Shown: one piece after another, positions 63,816 through 64,000 of the stretch
Layout of the letters: every line of letters starts with the position of its first letter
Position numbering within the stretch: the first letter of the stretch is position 1
Origin: Haliscomenobacter sp.
GTDB lineage: Bacteria > Bacteroidota > Bacteroidia > Chitinophagales > Saprospiraceae
NCBI RefSeq assembly: GCF_016718685.1
Contig: NZ_JADKCX010000025.1
Coordinates: forward strand, 1 to 64,000
DNA: 64,000 nucleotides
Reading direction: 5' to 3'
Position numbers and translations under genes: made by a program
The notes under the pieces: model-generated
What the model was told of the DNA's origin: nothing
The model's database searches: none
The model's input: the letters and a program-made list of their open reading frames with translations, nothing else

Positions 63816-64000
63816 TCAACGTACTAAATGCACTCCTCCATTCAACACCGATCTTTTTCCTCCGCACTCCAATTCAATGGCGTAATAATACAGCCCTTGA
63901 TTGGCTTTTTGTCCGCGGAAGGAACCATCCCATTCGCTACTTAAGTCTGAGCCTTGAAAAACGAGGTTACCGTAGCGGTCGCGGATGAAAAAACGCAAGA
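63816..64000 (-). CDS. C-terminal end of a protein with CHU_C/T9SS type B sorting domain, partial
   Basis: The frame runs off the right edge. The visible 61 residues match a gliding-motility-associated C-terminal domain: 'FFIRDRYGNLVFQGSDLSSE', 'WDGSFRGQKANQGLYYYAIE' and the end 'NGGVHLVR'. Such type B tails direct proteins through the T9SS without covalent anchoring. The main part of the protein, which would show its function, lies outside the window. Confidence 0.85.
   Translation of the reverse strand, partial: LRFFIRDRYGNLVFQGSDLSSEWDGSFRGQKANQGLYYYAIELECGGKRSVLNGGVHLVR

Overview
The window looks like a chromosomal piece of a Bacteroidota, most likely a member of the Saprospiria (Haliscomenobacter/Lewinella type). 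The signs are a giant SprB-repeat adhesin with a type IX secretion (T9SS) type A sorting tail, a neighbouring type B (CHU_C) tail, a PorE-like protein, ExbB-ExbD-ExbD-TonB, MbnP lipoproteins next to di-heme peroxidases, DUF3467 and DUF6495 proteins, and TAnnTTTG promoter boxes. I saw no rRNA, tRNA, insertion sequence, phage or CRISPR array. This assignment rests on gene content only.

Layout. 1-10.5 kb: AEC permease, VPS10/BNR-repeat exported protein, acyl-CoA synthetase, oligopeptidase B and a PorE-like protein carrying SPOR domains. 10.6-20.4 kb: UbiA-type prenyltransferase, DUF1573 lipoprotein, PolX-like protein, cell-wall amidase, DUF3467, topA, BioD/DRTGG protein and purB. 20.4-25.2 kb: a Uma2 fragment, two exported TonB-domain proteins, a lipoprotein, a TPR-like protein, secG and a NUDIX hydrolase. 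25.3-30.1 kb: thiolase plus FadN-type protein (beta-oxidation) and a NYN-nuclease/cold-shock fusion. 30.4-39.2 kb: ExbB/ExbD/ExbD/TonB, folC, an artefact-like G/C homopolymer block (about 34.4-35.56 kb), a SMUG2-like glycosylase, thioredoxin, UbiX, FKBP and trmD. 39.3-51.4 kb: an envelope glycosylation cluster of two family-2 glycosyltransferases, four polytopic membrane proteins, an FkbM methyltransferase and two paralogous lipoproteins. 51.5-57.8 kb: DoxX, ApbE and exonuclease, then an overlapping MbnP-MbnP-peroxidase-peroxidase operon. 57.8-64 kb: a roughly 900-base noncoding stretch with three hairpin units, then the SprB-repeat protein and the tail of a second T9SS substrate.

Two patterns run through the whole window. 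First, at least ten otherwise conserved genes are broken by single-base indels, many in or beside homopolymers. Together with the G/C block this points to sequencing error rather than mass pseudogenisation; I give each as one gene and mark the break. Second, many intergenic gaps are filled by long imperfect hairpins built from short degenerate tandem units (ggttcg-, gttgaaaa-, gatgaaag-, cacagatt-type), recurring in four or five families. They sit at 3' ends and look like a genome-wide terminator or repeat system.

The most interesting biology is the doubled MbnP/di-heme enzyme operon, a beta-sandwich domain apparently shared by free lipoproteins and the periplasmic tails of membrane glycosyltransferase-like proteins, the hairpin units upstream of the SprB protein, and the PorE-like protein with SPOR domains in place of an OmpA anchor.
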